From an uncultured Candidatus Altimarinota bacterium (GTDB lineage: Bacteria; Patescibacteriota; Gracilibacteria; UBA4473), in assembly GCA_938021445.1 (NCBI GenBank), contig CALIGR010000075.1, forward strand, positions 1-10,410: 10,410 bases of DNA, written 5' to 3'. The notes under the pieces are model-generated. The model ran no database searches. It saw only the letters and a list, made by a program, of their open reading frames with translations, and was not told where the DNA came from. Below are positions 1 to 5,897 of this stretch, piece by piece. The translations under genes were made by a program, and so were the position numbers. Every line of letters begins with the position of its first letter. Position 1 is the stretch's first letter.

Positions 1-2
1 AA

Positions 3-79
3 TGGCGGGATGTACGAGACTCGAACTCGCAGCCTCCTGCGTGACAGGCAGGTGCTCTAACCAATTGAGCTAACACCCC
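3..79 (-). tRNA. tRNA-Asp (anticodon GUC), CCA end encoded
   Basis: Read on the minus strand, the 77 bases fold into a full cloverleaf. The acceptor stem GGGGTGT pairs with ACATCCC (one G-U), followed by discriminator G73 and an encoded CCA at 5-3. The D arm contains GCTCAATTGGTTAGAGC. The anticodon stem CCTGC/GCAGG encloses loop CTGTCAC, giving anticodon GUC (plus-strand bases 43-45), which reads Asp codons. The T arm is GCGAG-TTCGAGT-CTCGT. The discriminator G also fits tRNA-Asp. No intron or damage is seen. Whether other tRNAs lie beyond the left edge cannot be told. Confidence 0.97.
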
Positions 80-121
80 TTTTAGACTTAAACGTCACTT
101 TGATACCGAAAGAGCTGATAA

Positions 122-149
122 AATATAGAAAATAAACCTAAAGCGTCAA
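122..149 (-). promoter_or_regulatory. likely sigma70-type promoter of tRNA-Asp
   Basis: On the minus strand a TTGACG box (149-144; consensus TTGACA) is followed after 16 bases by TATATT (127-122; consensus TATAAT). Transcription would start near 115, leaving a leader of about 35 bases before the mature 5' end at 79. It is the best -35/-10 pair in the spacer and is correctly oriented for the tRNA. The region is AT-rich, so chance matches are possible. Confidence 0.5.
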
Positions 150-199
150 AATTTTTATCTAAAAAATGCAAAATTAACCTTTACGAGCTCCCTGCTTTT

Positions 200-227
200 T
201 TTACCGTGTTTTAGATTTTTTTACTGA
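200..227 (+). promoter_or_regulatory. possible promoter with -10-like box 6 bases before the ATG at 234
   Basis: TACTGA at 222-227 lies exactly six bases upstream of the ATG at 234, with a weak TTTACC (200-205) 16 bases further up. If used, transcription would start at or next to the ATG and give a leaderless mRNA. The box is a poor match to TATAAT; the support comes mainly from the same spacing recurring at 2302 and 6964. Confidence 0.3.
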
Positions 228-233
228 AGTAAT

Positions 234-1226
234 ATGGGATATTCCAATAGAGACTTTTATGAGCAAATGCATCGACGGCTTAAGACTAAAACCGTTGTCC
301 CTACTATTGATGCCCATTTACATATGGTTGATTTTCTTCAACGAGGTGAAAACTTCGACGAGCTTTTTAAAGAAATGGACGAAGGTAATATAAAAAAAGC
401 CGTAATTTTTGGAATGCCTGTTATTAAAAAATGGTTCCACTACCGGAAGCACAAACCTTCTTACTATCTTTCAGACAATGGGAAGTGTTACTACTATTCT
501 GCTACAGATTACCTTCTTGCTGAGCAGTACCAAAAGCTTTCTAAAGCAAAACAACAAGATCTAGCGCCTCTCATCTGTGGGTTTAACCCAACCGATGTCA
601 ATTCTGTACATGAAATCGAAACCCTGCTTGATAAATTTGATTTTTGGAGAGGACTTGGTGAAATTTTGTGCCGACATGATGATCTGACCAACCTTACTCT
701 TGGTGAGGTCGCCCGATCCAATCACCCCGCACTTTTTCCGGTCTATGAACTCTGTGCTTCACGAAACCTGCCCATTCTTATTCACCAAAACTCAACCAAC
801 GAATGGCGAATTGAAAATGAAAAAGCCAAATATGAGTTTTTGGAAGAGTTTACCGATGTACTGGATCAGTTTCCCGATACCACTTTTGTTTGGGCGCACT
901 GCGGTATTTCAAGGCGTACACACGTCAACCATTACACGGGAAAACTCGATGAGATGATTCAAAAGTACCCCAAGCTTTATATGGATATTTCTTGGGTGGT
1001 CTTTGACGACGAGATTTGTGACGGCGATGAGATAAAACCTCGCTGGCTCGAGCTCTTTGAAAAGCATCCTGATCGCTTTATGCTTGGGAGCGATCTACTA
1101 GGACATTATGATGATTTGGGCCGAACTATGGGGCGCTACAATCTGCTTCTCAAAAAGCTCAGCAAAGAAGCCACTAAGCTTATTGCCTATGAAAACGCTA
1201 ACCGGATGTGGTTTAAGGGAAAATAA
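234..1226 (+). CDS. amidohydrolase-superfamily metal-dependent hydrolase (amidohydrolase_2 / COG2159 type)
   Basis: A 330-residue TIM-barrel hydrolase of the amidohydrolase superfamily. The ordered metal-site motifs are visible: D26-A-H28-L-H30 after the first strand (HxH), E143 in a GLGEILCRHDDL segment, H184 in LPILIHQN, H222 in FVWAHCG and D287 in LMLGSD. These correspond to the usual HxH, His, His and Asp ligands. Length is typical for the amidohydrolase_2 branch and there is no signal peptide, so it should act in the cytoplasm. The substrate cannot be read from the sequence; relatives include decarboxylases, lactonases and amidases. It stands alone between a divergent tRNA-Asp gene and an orphan gene. 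No Shine-Dalgarno sequence precedes the ATG. It ends with TAA; no convincing terminator follows. Confidence 0.9.
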   Translation: MGYSNRDFYEQMHRRLKTKTVVPTIDAHLHMVDFLQRGENFDELFKEMDEGNIKKAVIFGMPVIKKWFHYRKHKPSYYLSDNGKCYYYSATDYLLAEQYQKLSKAKQQDLAPLICGFNPTDVNSVHEIETLLDKFDFWRGLGEILCRHDDLTNLTLGEVARSNHPALFPVYELCASRNLPILIHQNSTNEWRIENEKAKYEFLEEFTDVLDQFPDTTFVWAHCGISRRTHVNHYTGKLDEMIQKYPKLYMDISWVVFDDEICDGDEIKPRWLELFEKHPDRFMLGSDLLGHYDDLGRTMGRYNLLLKKLSKEATKLIAYENANRMWFKGK

Positions 1227-1512
1227 AACTAATGATCGTATTAATCAATAAAGCTCTAACTTTCTTGTGCAATCGCCCTGATCCGAAACCCGCTCTAAAA
1301 CTCGGTTTCTAACACCTGAATTTGCTTCTGAGTGCTCACTCAGCACCCCTGGAACTGTTGTCAAATAAAGCAAATGAAGGTTTATCCATCTACATAAATC
1401 TACAATTTAATTATGAATAATAGTCAAGCACCTAATTAATTTAAAAACGCAAGCTTGATACAGCAACACAATAAGTGTTGACTTTTTTAAAAAAAAAATT
1501 AAAAAGCACTTA
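1227..1512. other. 286-base intergenic region, no gene seen
   Basis: No credible ORF or RNA gene is seen. There is a weak inverted repeat GAAACC (1285-1290) / GGTTTC (1304-1309) with a 13-base loop, and a five-base stem GTGCT/AGCAC around 1330-1350; neither has a T-run, so neither looks like an intrinsic terminator. The right end carries a promoter-like TTGACT followed by a long T6-A10 tract (1483-1498). Confidence 0.5.
1478..1505 (+). promoter_or_regulatory. possible promoter containing a T6-A10 tract
   Basis: TTGACT (1478-1483; 5 of 6 to consensus) is followed after 16 bases by TAAAAA (1500-1505; 4 of 6), and the ATG lies 7 bases later at 1513. The spacer is almost entirely T6 then A10 (1483-1498). 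Such a tract can bend DNA, and slippage in it would change the -35/-10 distance. The -10 assignment in an A-rich run is uncertain. Confidence 0.4.
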
Positions 1513-2235
1513 ATGAATATTCCCAAACACTTAGGACAAAGACTCGAACGCAGTGATTTACCTCCTGTTAGTAATACGGCGAGAATTGCCGGTGGAGCCA
1601 AAACGCGCATTGGTGGCCTAATCACTGCGGCCCTGGCAACAGGCGCTATCTCTATGGCTTCGACCGCTTCCGCGCAAGAAAGCGCGGCTCCCATGGCACC
1701 ACTCGCCACAACGCCGATGCCACTCCCTGGCAGTCTTGAACGTTATTGCTACCAAAGTCCTGAACTCTGTCCTCCACTTCCGCCAAGAGAGAAATTTATT
1801 ACGCCACCACCAAATACTTATACTGTTGATCCTCGTCATAACGGAGTAGAGCCACTCGTCTTGAACATAGGAAGACGCGCCTGGGTCAAGACACATATAC
1901 CTCACTTCGGAAGTGTTGGTGCTCAAGTGGAAATTATTTCTACTGGACGAAATCAAACGACTTTGCATATTAATCCTTACACTGAAGGCTTCAACTTAAG
2001 GGGGTACGAAACACCACCGACAGTCTGCGAAGTAACTATAGAGGTATTTGATAGACCCGCTAGATACTTCATTAGTTGTGCAAGCAAAGGGGCAGAGATT
2101 GCTCCTGAGATAATACGACCAATTCTCTCAGCCGTAATGGCCGGAAACATGTGGGAACTAAACGGTATCGAGCAGTGGTGGTTTGAGTCCCCTAGGGATA
2201 GGGGACCTTATCTTTTTCCACACACTCCTAAATAA
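1513..2235 (+). CDS. secreted orphan protein with long n-region signal peptide
   Basis: A 240-residue protein I do not recognise. The N-terminus has about 32 polar, basic residues, then a hydrophobic stretch (about 33-48: GGLITAALATGAISMA) and an ASA-QE signal peptidase I-like site near residue 54/55, so export is likely. The n-region is much longer than usual. The mature part begins with an Ala/Pro/Met-rich linker (55-73), then a Pro-rich segment (85-101) and a probably beta-rich domain. Four cysteines (C79, C86, C172, C189) could form two disulfides outside the cell. No in-frame ATG sits just before the hydrophobic stretch, so the ATG at 1513 is retained. No Shine-Dalgarno sequence is seen. 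Bases 2187-2217, inside the 3' end of the gene, form a terminator-like hairpin. Confidence 0.75.
   Translation: MNIPKHLGQRLERSDLPPVSNTARIAGGAKTRIGGLITAALATGAISMASTASAQESAAPMAPLATTPMPLPGSLERYCYQSPELCPPLPPREKFITPPPNTYTVDPRHNGVEPLVLNIGRRAWVKTHIPHFGSVGAQVEIISTGRNQTTLHINPYTEGFNLRGYETPPTVCEVTIEVFDRPARYFISCASKGAEIAPEIIRPILSAVMAGNMWELNGIEQWWFESPRDRGPYLFPHTPK
2187..2217 (+). terminator. terminator-like hairpin inside the 3' end of the secreted-protein gene
   Basis: GTCCCCTA (2187-2194) and TAGGGGAC (2199-2206) form a perfect 8-bp, GC-rich stem with loop GGGA, followed by CTTATCTTTTT (2207-2217). The shape resembles an intrinsic terminator, but it lies about 16-46 bases upstream of the stop codon TAA (2233-2235), and the T-run is interrupted. 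It may be a weak terminator, a 3'-end stabiliser, or only a coding coincidence. Confidence 0.3.
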
Positions 2236-2277
2236 GAGATCTGAGAGTTCAGCCACGCTTCAATTTATACTGCTTTT

Positions 2278-2307
2278 TTATCATTTTCAAGCTGGTTGTG
2301 GTACAAT
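2278..2307 (+). promoter_or_regulatory. promoter with -10 box 6 bases before the ATG at 2314
   Basis: TTATCA (2278-2283; 4 of 6) and TACAAT (2302-2307; 5 of 6) are 18 bases apart. TACAAT is six bases from the ATG at 2314, so transcription would begin at about the A of the ATG (leaderless). It overlaps an upstream in-frame TTG (2296), which argues against that TTG being the start. Confidence 0.45.
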
Positions 2308-2313
2308 ATTCGG

Positions 2314-2898
2314 ATGGCAGACAAAACTCCAAAAGTAGAAGACTCAGACTTAGTTGATATAGTACGAGAAGTCCATGAAGGATCAATCCTCTCAAAATTA
2401 GGCATGACAGCCCACGAGTTCTTTCAACTCGTGGCTGGGATGGCTCAAATCATGCAGGGACAAAACGGAGAAACGATTGTTCAAGGTTTGGTTAATGACG
2501 ATTATGACGATCCAGATACTAGACAAAAAATACTTGATTTAGCCAAGAGAATGGCTGAGTTATTTAGTAACGGACTTACCAACGACCGTGTACAAAATAT
2601 AGTTGGTGGAATTGAGTCTCATGAGCAGGCTCGATCAAGTCTTGACGCTATTTTTAAGCGCATAAAACTCTTTTTTGAAGCGTTCCCGCTAAATGAAAAA
2701 AGCCAAGAAGAAATCGCCAGATACTTAAGCGGTGAAGGAGCCTCATCCGTTACTTTCAGTTTATTGGATACAACATACACGGTCTCGATTCCTACCCATA
2801 TCCCGGACCTGCAATTTAACAGAGCTATTGCTATGATGGATCAACTCACGTCAATTGCCGGCAACTTTACCCAGACTCCAAAGAGACCCACACACTAG
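2314..2898 (+). CDS. conserved-looking cytosolic protein of unknown function
   Basis: A 194-residue soluble, mainly helical protein beginning MADKTPKVEDSDL. I do not recognise a family. It has no signal peptide or membrane segment. The acidic N-terminal part is followed by amphipathic helices (about residues 11-145) and a short beta-like section (SSVTFSLLDTTYTVSIP, about 145-161), then a final helix. An in-frame TTG at 2296 would add six residues, but it falls on the probable -10 box, so I chose the ATG at 2314. The stop TAG shares the bases CTAG (2895-2898) with the stop of the opposite cca gene, so the two genes end tail to tail with no spacer. A perfect 9-bp inverted repeat lies inside it at 2412-2434. 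Confidence 0.75.
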   Translation: MADKTPKVEDSDLVDIVREVHEGSILSKLGMTAHEFFQLVAGMAQIMQGQNGETIVQGLVNDDYDDPDTRQKILDLAKRMAELFSNGLTNDRVQNIVGGIESHEQARSSLDAIFKRIKLFFEAFPLNEKSQEEIARYLSGEGASSVTFSLLDTTYTVSIPTHIPDLQFNRAIAMMDQLTSIAGNFTQTPKRPTH

Positions 2899-4229
2899 AG
2901 TTGGGTTCCCAACCACTCCTCCGCCTTTGCCAGACTCACTATCTCCCCCTCTAGCTGGAGTGCCCTGAGTTGGGCTTTTAATTCCCCTACTCTTTTACCT
3001 GGTTTTAAGCCGGTAATCTTCATGATTGCGGCACCAGTAAAAAACTCTTTTTTATAACTTGGTAAGATCTTATTAGTGTGAGCGTAATTATAGTTATCCC
3101 AGATCTGATCCATTTCTCTCAACACTTCTTGGTGGGACGTCTCATCTTCAGGGATACTCCCCATGATATCCGCTCGCTCGAGCTTCCAGAGATCTTCAAA
3201 GTAGAGATGATCAAAATATTTTAGCTTGGTAGCCAGTTTCATATCCCCGTAATTCTCAAAAATAGGTTTATGCTCAAGGAGCCAGTATATTTTTTGAGCG
3301 AGTTTCTTAGGAAACGTATATTTTTTAAAGATTGATTGTACCTGATCTAAAACAACGTCGTCATGACCTGGATAACGCCAACGACCGTCTTTATAAACAC
3401 GGGTCTTCGGCTTTGCAAAGTCATGGAAGAATGCGGCCCAGTAAAGCGCTAGATCGTCGCCTGGCTCTAACTGATCTAAAACCAAAAAAGTATGCGTCAG
3501 CACATTGCCTTCTTGATGGTGATCTTTTGGCTGATCGGTGTCGTGCATGAAATCAACATTGGGGAAGAGTTTTGATAAAACACCAAACTGATACATATCT
3601 CTCAGTGCGCTGCCTCGGTTTTTTTGAACTAAAATTTTATTCAACTCGCTTAAGATTCTTTCTGTTGCAATTTGAGTGACCAAACTAGCGTGTCTTTTGA
3701 GCGCTTTTCCAGTTTCTGAGTCGTAGTTAAAGCCAAAACGATTTTTAAATCTAATAGCTCTAAGAATTCTTAAAAAATCTTCATTAATTCTCTGATCTGG
3801 ATCACCGATAAACTGAATGATTTTTTGATCTAGATCTTTTTTTCCACCTACGTAGTCAATCACTCTTGATACGACTGGATCATAAAAAAGACCGTTAATG
3901 GTGAAATCTCGTCTTAAAGCGTCTTCTTTTGAGTCAGAAAAATCAACGCTCTCGGGGCGCCTTCCATCCAGATACTCTCCGTCTTCCCGAAAAGTCGCGA
4001 TCTCAAAATGGTGTCCTTCTTCTTCAATCAAGATAACCCCAAAAGACTTCCCAATGGCAAAACTTTTTTTAAAAATTTGTTCTACTTGTTCTGGGCGGGC
4101 GTTTGTCGCTATATCATAATCTTCTGGCTCAAGTCCAAGTAAAATGTCCCGGACACAACCGCCTACTAAAAAAGCTTCAAAGGATTCCCCCTGAAGCTTT
4201 TTGACGATGTCGATGGCTGTTTGGCGCAT
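2895..4229 (-). CDS. cca: class II tRNA nucleotidyltransferase (CCA-adding enzyme / poly(A) polymerase family) with HD domain
   Basis: A 444-residue enzyme of the class II nucleotidyltransferase family, which adds or repairs the CCA end of tRNAs using CTP and ATP. Visible motifs in order: LVGGCVRDILLG (21-32), catalytic D37-Y-D39 in EDYDIATNA, RRDFTINGL (106-114), and the nucleotide-template helix E150-D151-F-L-R154, matching EDxxR. An HD-type segment follows, with H245 and H269-D270 (FFHDFAKP), as in many bacterial members. Splitting between CCA-, CC- and A-adding activities or poly(A) polymerase cannot be decided by eye, though the EDxxR template motif fits nucleotide-specific tRNA end synthesis. 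The tRNA at the left edge already encodes CCA, so repair is a plausible main role. The start ATG is 8 bases after the stop of the upstream membrane-protein gene, suggesting co-transcription. No Shine-Dalgarno sequence is seen. Confidence 0.93.
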   Translation of the reverse strand: MRQTAIDIVKKLQGESFEAFLVGGCVRDILLGLEPEDYDIATNARPEQVEQIFKKSFAIGKSFGVILIEEEGHHFEIATFREDGEYLDGRRPESVDFSDSKEDALRRDFTINGLFYDPVVSRVIDYVGGKKDLDQKIIQFIGDPDQRINEDFLRILRAIRFKNRFGFNYDSETGKALKRHASLVTQIATERILSELNKILVQKNRGSALRDMYQFGVLSKLFPNVDFMHDTDQPKDHHQEGNVLTHTFLVLDQLEPGDDLALYWAAFFHDFAKPKTRVYKDGRWRYPGHDDVVLDQVQSIFKKYTFPKKLAQKIYWLLEHKPIFENYGDMKLATKLKYFDHLYFEDLWKLERADIMGSIPEDETSHQEVLREMDQIWDNYNYAHTNKILPSYKKEFFTGAAIMKITGLKPGKRVGELKAQLRALQLEGEIVSLAKAEEWLGTQL

Positions 4230-4237
4230 CCGAACGA

Positions 4238-4615
4238 CTATCTCATGTATTTCTGAACATATTCATCTAGCTGAAGCGCTCGGAAGCTCCACTGATCGTC
4301 TATTTTCTCAGAATAGGTTAAAATCCCGTCCATAACCGTCGCGTCTTTTGTTGGATTTGGGGTAACGACGAGGTTGATATCTTTTCCATCAAGCTTCTCA
4401 ATAATAAGACCTTTATATGGATCAATCACTACTTGAGCTCTTTTTTGGCTCGCTTTTGAAGGCTGTACCTCACGTGGTTGTGGTTCTGGTGTTTGCACTT
4501 GTTGTTGTACAACCGGTGCTGTTGGTGGAGTCTCAACGCCTTTTCCGCTCCAGAGCCACCAGATCAAAGCTCCTACCCCAAAAACCAATAAAAGTATGAC
4601 GAGTAAATTTTTCAT
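4238..4615 (-). CDS. small N-terminally anchored membrane protein of unknown function
   Basis: A 125-residue protein with one N-terminal hydrophobic helix (about residues 4-22, VILLLVFGVGALIWWLW after MKN), probably an uncleaved anchor since no clear cleavage or lipobox site follows. A Pro/Gln/Thr-rich linker (about 27-58) leads to a small C-terminal domain (about 60-125) containing VVIDPYKGLIIEKLDGKDI and ending DEYVQKYMR. With few positive charges before the helix and a lysine after it, orientation is uncertain, but the proline-rich tether suggests the domain hangs outside the membrane. I do not recognise the family. It lies 8 bases before cca and its ATG overlaps the TAA that closes an open frame continuing past the UGA stop of the upstream SNase gene. 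No Shine-Dalgarno sequence is seen. Confidence 0.75.
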   Translation of the reverse strand: MKNLLVILLLVFGVGALIWWLWSGKGVETPPTAPVVQQQVQTPEPQPREVQPSKASQKRAQVVIDPYKGLIIEKLDGKDINLVVTPNPTKDATVMDGILTYSEKIDDQWSFRALQLDEYVQKYMR

Positions 4616-4689
4616 TAGACCAATTTTTTTAGCAAAATATTATCTAAGGCTAATTGTAGGAAAAGTAAGTCTTTGTCGTCAAGCCGATT
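4615..4689 (-). other. open in-frame extension downstream of the SNase UGA stop
   Basis: After the UGA stop at 4692-4690, the same frame stays open for 24 sense codons (4689-4618; begins NRLDDKDLLFLQLA and ends NILLKKLV) and closes with TAA at 4617-4615. That TAA shares its last A with the ATG of the next gene (TAATG). The predicted residues would form a Leu-rich amphipathic helix. The gap has no ATG of its own. It may be a former C-terminus cut by a stop mutation, a read-through extension, or chance. Confidence 0.35.
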
Positions 4690-5277
4690 TCACTGGCTCC
4701 ACTGGCCAACTTTTTGTTTTTTCGCTTCAGACTCTAACTGACGAAAAGCCTCTTTCCGCTCAAATGGAAACCTTAAGTAGCCCTCAGCTAATCCAGATTT
4801 AATCATTTCTGCATTGGCATCTAAACCTTCATCTGTAAAGACATATCTGAGCCAACGCCCATAGATATCAACGGCATCGCCTTCTTCATCTGTAATAAGG
4901 CAAACCTTCTCTTCCCCTGATAAAAAAGACTTAAGCTGGCGAGAAGCGTCTAATGAATAAGCCTGAATCGGCGTGTTTTCTTTTTTGCTCTCTGGTGTAT
5001 CTATCCCAATCATCCGAACGCGATCGTCGTCATTAACAATAATTGTATCGCCATCGACAATACGCTTAAAATCATGCCACTCGCAATCAACGGGATAATT
5101 AGCGGACACCCAGTCATCAACACTTGTAGACGGTTGCACTATTTGGTTTTCTGGTGTTTGCTTCTCCAAAATAAACTCTCGGAGCGAGCGTTCTCTGTTG
5201 GGTAAACCCGCAGAACAACCTACTAAGGTGAGGCAGATCAGAACTAAAAACGTATTTCTCTGCATTTTTCTCCACAT
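4690..5277 (-). CDS. thermonuclease-like (SNase-fold) lipoprotein
   Basis: A 195-residue secreted nuclease of the staphylococcal nuclease family (calcium-dependent cleavage of DNA and RNA in known members). The N-terminus is a lipoprotein signal peptide, NTFLVLICLTLVGC, with lipobox LVGC and lipidated C21. After a linker (22-62) comes the SNase fold: RIVDGDT (72-78), VRMIGIDTPE (87-96) with R88, D93 and E96 as the expected Arg, Ca-binding Asp and catalytic Glu, then IYGRWLRYVF with R141 as the second catalytic Arg, AEMIKSGLAEGY, and the closing helix ending VGQWSQ. All three key residues are present. A second in-frame ATG four codons in (5265-5263) has GGAG four bases before it and keeps the lipobox, so it is an alternative start. 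A surface-anchored nuclease could degrade external nucleic acid for uptake (inference). Confidence 0.92.
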   Translation of the reverse strand: MWRKMQRNTFLVLICLTLVGCSAGLPNRERSLREFILEKQTPENQIVQPSTSVDDWVSANYPVDCEWHDFKRIVDGDTIIVNDDDRVRMIGIDTPESKKENTPIQAYSLDASRQLKSFLSGEEKVCLITDEEGDAVDIYGRWLRYVFTDEGLDANAEMIKSGLAEGYLRFPFERKEAFRQLESEAKKQKVGQWSQ

Positions 5278-5286
5278 TTTTCTGAG

Positions 5287-5314
5287 ACCCTAAAGACAAT
5301 CAAAAAATAGACAA
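5287..5314 (-). promoter_or_regulatory. possible promoter of the SNase lipoprotein gene
   Basis: On the minus strand TTGTCT (5314-5309) and TAGGGT (5292-5287) are 16 bases apart, and TAGGGT ends 9 bases before the ATG at 5277. The spacing matches the candidate at 8713-8740 exactly. If used, the 5' leader would be only about 2-3 bases. The -10 box fits TANNNT only, so the match is weak. Confidence 0.33.
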
Positions 5315-5332
5315 CGTGAAAACAAATAAGAC

Positions 5333-5352
5333 CTTCAGCTTAACTTCAGCTT
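5333..5352. repeat. 11-base-period direct repeat across the pdxT stop
   Basis: CTTCAGCTT occurs at 5333-5341 and again at 5344-5352, a tandem repeat of period 11 with two copies. It spans the TGA stop of pdxT (5348-5346). It may come from a small local duplication; no function is evident. Confidence 0.5.
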
Positions 5353-5888
5353 TGGTTGAAAAAATATGCGTGAACACGAGTCTCATCTAACAGCTCTGGA
5401 TGAAAAGACGCTGCCAGGAAATTATCCTGCTCAATCAAAACAGCTTCCCCATTAAGCGTGGCTAAAGTTTCCACATTTTTTCCACAATTGGTGAATCGAG
5501 GGGCTCTGATAAAGGTGCCTTGAAGGTTTTTAAATTTTTCAGATTCCAGAGCAACGATCATAGACGCTTGTTGGGCTCCAAATCCGTTGCGGTTTACTTC
5601 AACATCAAGTCCTAAATAGCTACACAGGATAGCCCCCGCACAGGTACCAAATATTTTTAGATCTCTTGCTTCTTTCATTCTACCCTCCAACACCTCCCAC
5701 ATACCATAAGCTTTTAAGAGCTTGAGCATGGTTGTGGACTCGCCACCGGGAATGATCAGATGTGAAACGCTCTGTAAGCTCTCTATATCCCGAACTTCAA
5801 CGGTTTCAAGACCCAAGTCAACACAACATTGGAGATGCTCTGCAAATGAGCCTTGCAAACAAAGAACGCCTAATTTTTTTGGTAACAT
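5346..5888 (-). CDS. pdxT: pyridoxal 5'-phosphate synthase glutaminase subunit PdxT
   Basis: A 180-residue class I glutamine amidotransferase that hydrolyses glutamine and channels ammonia to PdxS in DXP-independent PLP synthesis. The family motifs are intact: GVLCLQGSFAEHL near the N-terminus, PGGEST (47-52) for the oxyanion region, the nucleophile C83 in FGTCAGAI, FIRAPRF, and H163-P-E165 in SFHPEL completing the Cys-His-Glu triad. The length is slightly below the common 185-200 residues because the C-terminus is short. It starts 9 bases after pdxS stops, in the usual pdxS-pdxT order, so it is almost surely co-transcribed. No Shine-Dalgarno sequence precedes the ATG. The stop is TGA, followed two codons later by an in-frame TAA. 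Confidence 0.97.
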   Translation of the reverse strand: MLPKKLGVLCLQGSFAEHLQCCVDLGLETVEVRDIESLQSVSHLIIPGGESTTMLKLLKAYGMWEVLEGRMKEARDLKIFGTCAGAILCSYLGLDVEVNRNGFGAQQASMIVALESEKFKNLQGTFIRAPRFTNCGKNVETLATLNGEAVLIEQDNFLAASFHPELLDETRVHAYFFNQS

Positions 5889-5897
5889 AAAAACTGA

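Noticed and set aside
1285-1309. Inverted repeat GAAACC/GGTTTC as terminator of the amidohydrolase gene
   Set aside because: Only 6 bp with a 13-base loop and no T-run.
1407-1968. Two antisense frames of 100 and 116 codons over the secreted orphan gene
   Set aside because: They mirror the Ala/Gly-rich signal region on the other strand; one runs across the AT-rich promoter spacer, and neither shows a coherent protein.
2296-2313. TTG at 2296 as start of the cytosolic orphan
   Set aside because: It overlaps the probable -10 box TACAAT and has no ribosome binding site; the ATG at 2314 is better.
2900-2913. Palindrome GTTGGGTTCCCAAC as a bidirectional terminator at the cca/orphan junction
   Set aside because: The hairpin is at most 5 bp, lies inside the cca coding end and has no T-run on either strand.
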